Positions 5,687 through 6,408 of a stretch of DNA of 6,408 nt are shown piece after piece. The stretch's first letter is position 1; each line of letters begins with the position of its first letter. The translations under genes and the position numbers were made by a program. The notes beneath the pieces were generated by a model. That model did not search any database and was not told the origin of the DNA. It worked only from the letters and a program-made list of their open reading frames with translations. The stretch is from an uncultured Erythrobacteraceae bacterium (lineage in GTDB: Bacteria > Pseudomonadota > Alphaproteobacteria > Sphingomonadales > Sphingomonadaceae): the NCBI GenBank assembly GCA_950071875.1, contig CATMNW010000157.1, positions 1 through 6,408 on the forward strand. Direction: 5' to 3'.

Positions 5687-5698
5687 TCGCTTGACAGG

Positions 5699-6408
5699 CT
5701 AGCGCGTCCTCGCTCCGGCTACGCGAGCGATGTCGGCCAGTCCTTGCGCAAGAAGCAGTTCGGCCGCCTGGCTGTTGGTCAACAATTCGCGGTGCAAGCC
5801 GACAAGACGCTGCGTCAACCTGTCCAGCCTGTCGCCGTGTCTCCAGATCGCGAATTGCTGGCCAATGTCGCGCTTCTCCTTGAAGAAGATGCCGAGCCGC
5901 GCCTCCTGCCCACGGTCAAGTTCGCCAAAAGGTCGCGAACCGAGCGCCGCAGCGATCCGGGCCAATTGCGCTGCGCGTCGTTCGAAGGCCAGCAGGACAC
6001 CAACCGGATTTAAGCCCAACTGCTTCATCCGGGCCAGTTCCGCACCGACCTTGGCGGATTGCCCGCCCATCACCGCATTGACGAGCGGCGCGAAGCCGTC
6101 GTCTTCGCTGGCCGCCCCGATTGCATCAATATCATCCGCAGTCGCCGTCTGCGGGCTCTGGGGGGCAGCGTCGAGATATAACGCAAGCTTGTCGACCTCG
6201 CTTCTTGCCAGCCGCACATCGAGATTGGCTGCACGCGCAATACGCTCTGCCAGATCACCGCCCAGCCGCACTCCCGCTGCATCCGCGAGAGCACGCACAC
6301 TCTTGGTGACCGACATGAGGTCTGGCGCATAGAACATGGCGACCAGGGCGTCCTTGCGCTTCTCGAGCAGCTTGGCGGTGCGTGACTTGTCGGTAGCGGA
6401 CGTAGCGA
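5699..6408 (-). CDS. holA: DNA polymerase III delta subunit, 5'-truncated by the window edge
   Basis: HolA is the delta subunit of the clamp-loader complex; it opens the beta sliding clamp so it can be placed on primed DNA. About 235 C-terminal residues are visible. They correspond to the end of the AAA+-like module, the helical lid domain (NLDVRLARSEVDKLALYL and ATADDIDAIGA), and the C-terminal collar domain, which includes LNPVGVLLAFERRAAQLARIA and the final helices to RVAGARTR. The family is usually about 340 residues, so roughly 105 N-terminal residues with the clamp-binding region lie outside. The frame stays open to the window edge: codons before the Met at 6337 read KLLEKRKDALVA, resembling the HolA segment before the helix, so that Met is internal. 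It converges on lptA with a 30-bp gap. In many proteobacteria holA follows lptE; that neighbour would lie beyond the right edge. Confidence 0.93.
   Translation of the reverse strand, partial: ATSATDKSRTAKLLEKRKDALVAMFYAPDLMSVTKSVRALADAAGVRLGGDLAERIARAANLDVRLARSEVDKLALYLDAAPQSPQTATADDIDAIGAASEDDGFAPLVNAVMGGQSAKVGAELARMKQLGLNPVGVLLAFERRAAQLARIAAALGSRPFGELDRGQEARLGIFFKEKRDIGQQFAIWRHGDRLDRLTQRLVGLHRELLTNSQAAELLLAQGLADIARVAGARTR

Noticed and set aside
5691..5696. Perfect TTGACA (-35 consensus) after lptA
   Set aside because: There is no acceptable -10 at 16-18 bp, and it would fire antisense into the end of holA.
5730..6332. 200-aa plus-strand open frame opposite holA
   Set aside because: It is a low-complexity Ser/Ala/Arg translation, antisense to a well-supported holA frame.
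1..6408. Defence system, mobile element, CRISPR array, riboswitch or RNA gene
   Set aside because: All sizeable coding regions are core metabolic, repair, replication or envelope genes, and the gaps are at most 136 bp. No repeat array, transposase-like protein or recognisable RNA fold was seen.

Overview
The window looks like ordinary chromosomal DNA of an alphaproteobacterium, most likely a sphingomonad or erythrobacter relative. This is judged by eye from the moderately high GC, the protein flavour, and a short RNase D-like exonuclease placed directly before lptC and lptA. No database search was possible. I see no tRNA or rRNA gene, CRISPR array, insertion sequence, integrase, phage gene or defence system. 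All long coding regions belong to known families and are intact, except the two cut by the window edges.

Layout, left to right. (1) The C-terminal ~420 codons of gltD, the small subunit of NADPH glutamate synthase, on + and cut at the left edge. (2) A 260-aa crotonase-family protein (enoyl-CoA hydratase-like) on -, converging on gltD with only 3 bp between the stop codons. (3) An 83-bp divergent intergenic region, then a 259-aa short-chain dehydrogenase on +. (4) A 136-bp convergent intergenic region, then ung (uracil-DNA glycosylase) on -. (5) A 79-bp divergent intergenic region, then a + strand run of a 205-aa RNase D-like 3'-5' exonuclease, lptC and lptA. lptC starts 24 bp after the exonuclease gene, and the lptC stop overlaps the lptA start. 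(6) After 30 bp, the C-terminal ~235 codons of holA (DNA polymerase III delta) on -, cut at the right edge.

Functional themes are nitrogen assimilation (gltD), CoA-ester or oxidoreductive metabolism (the divergent crotonase/SDR pair), DNA repair and replication (ung, holA), and RNA processing with lipopolysaccharide transport (exonuclease, lptC, lptA). LptC (inner-membrane anchored) and LptA (periplasmic) carry LPS from the LptBFG transporter towards LptDE. lptB does not follow lptA here.

No gene is longer than its neighbours allow, and no stretch over 300 bp lacks a gene. The observations worth a second look are small-scale: an inverted repeat covering both stop codons at the gltD/crotonase junction, a crotonase with the second catalytic Glu position occupied by His, short repeats in the two divergent intergenic regions, and the Lpt/holA arrangement. 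I do not find convincing evidence of an undescribed system.
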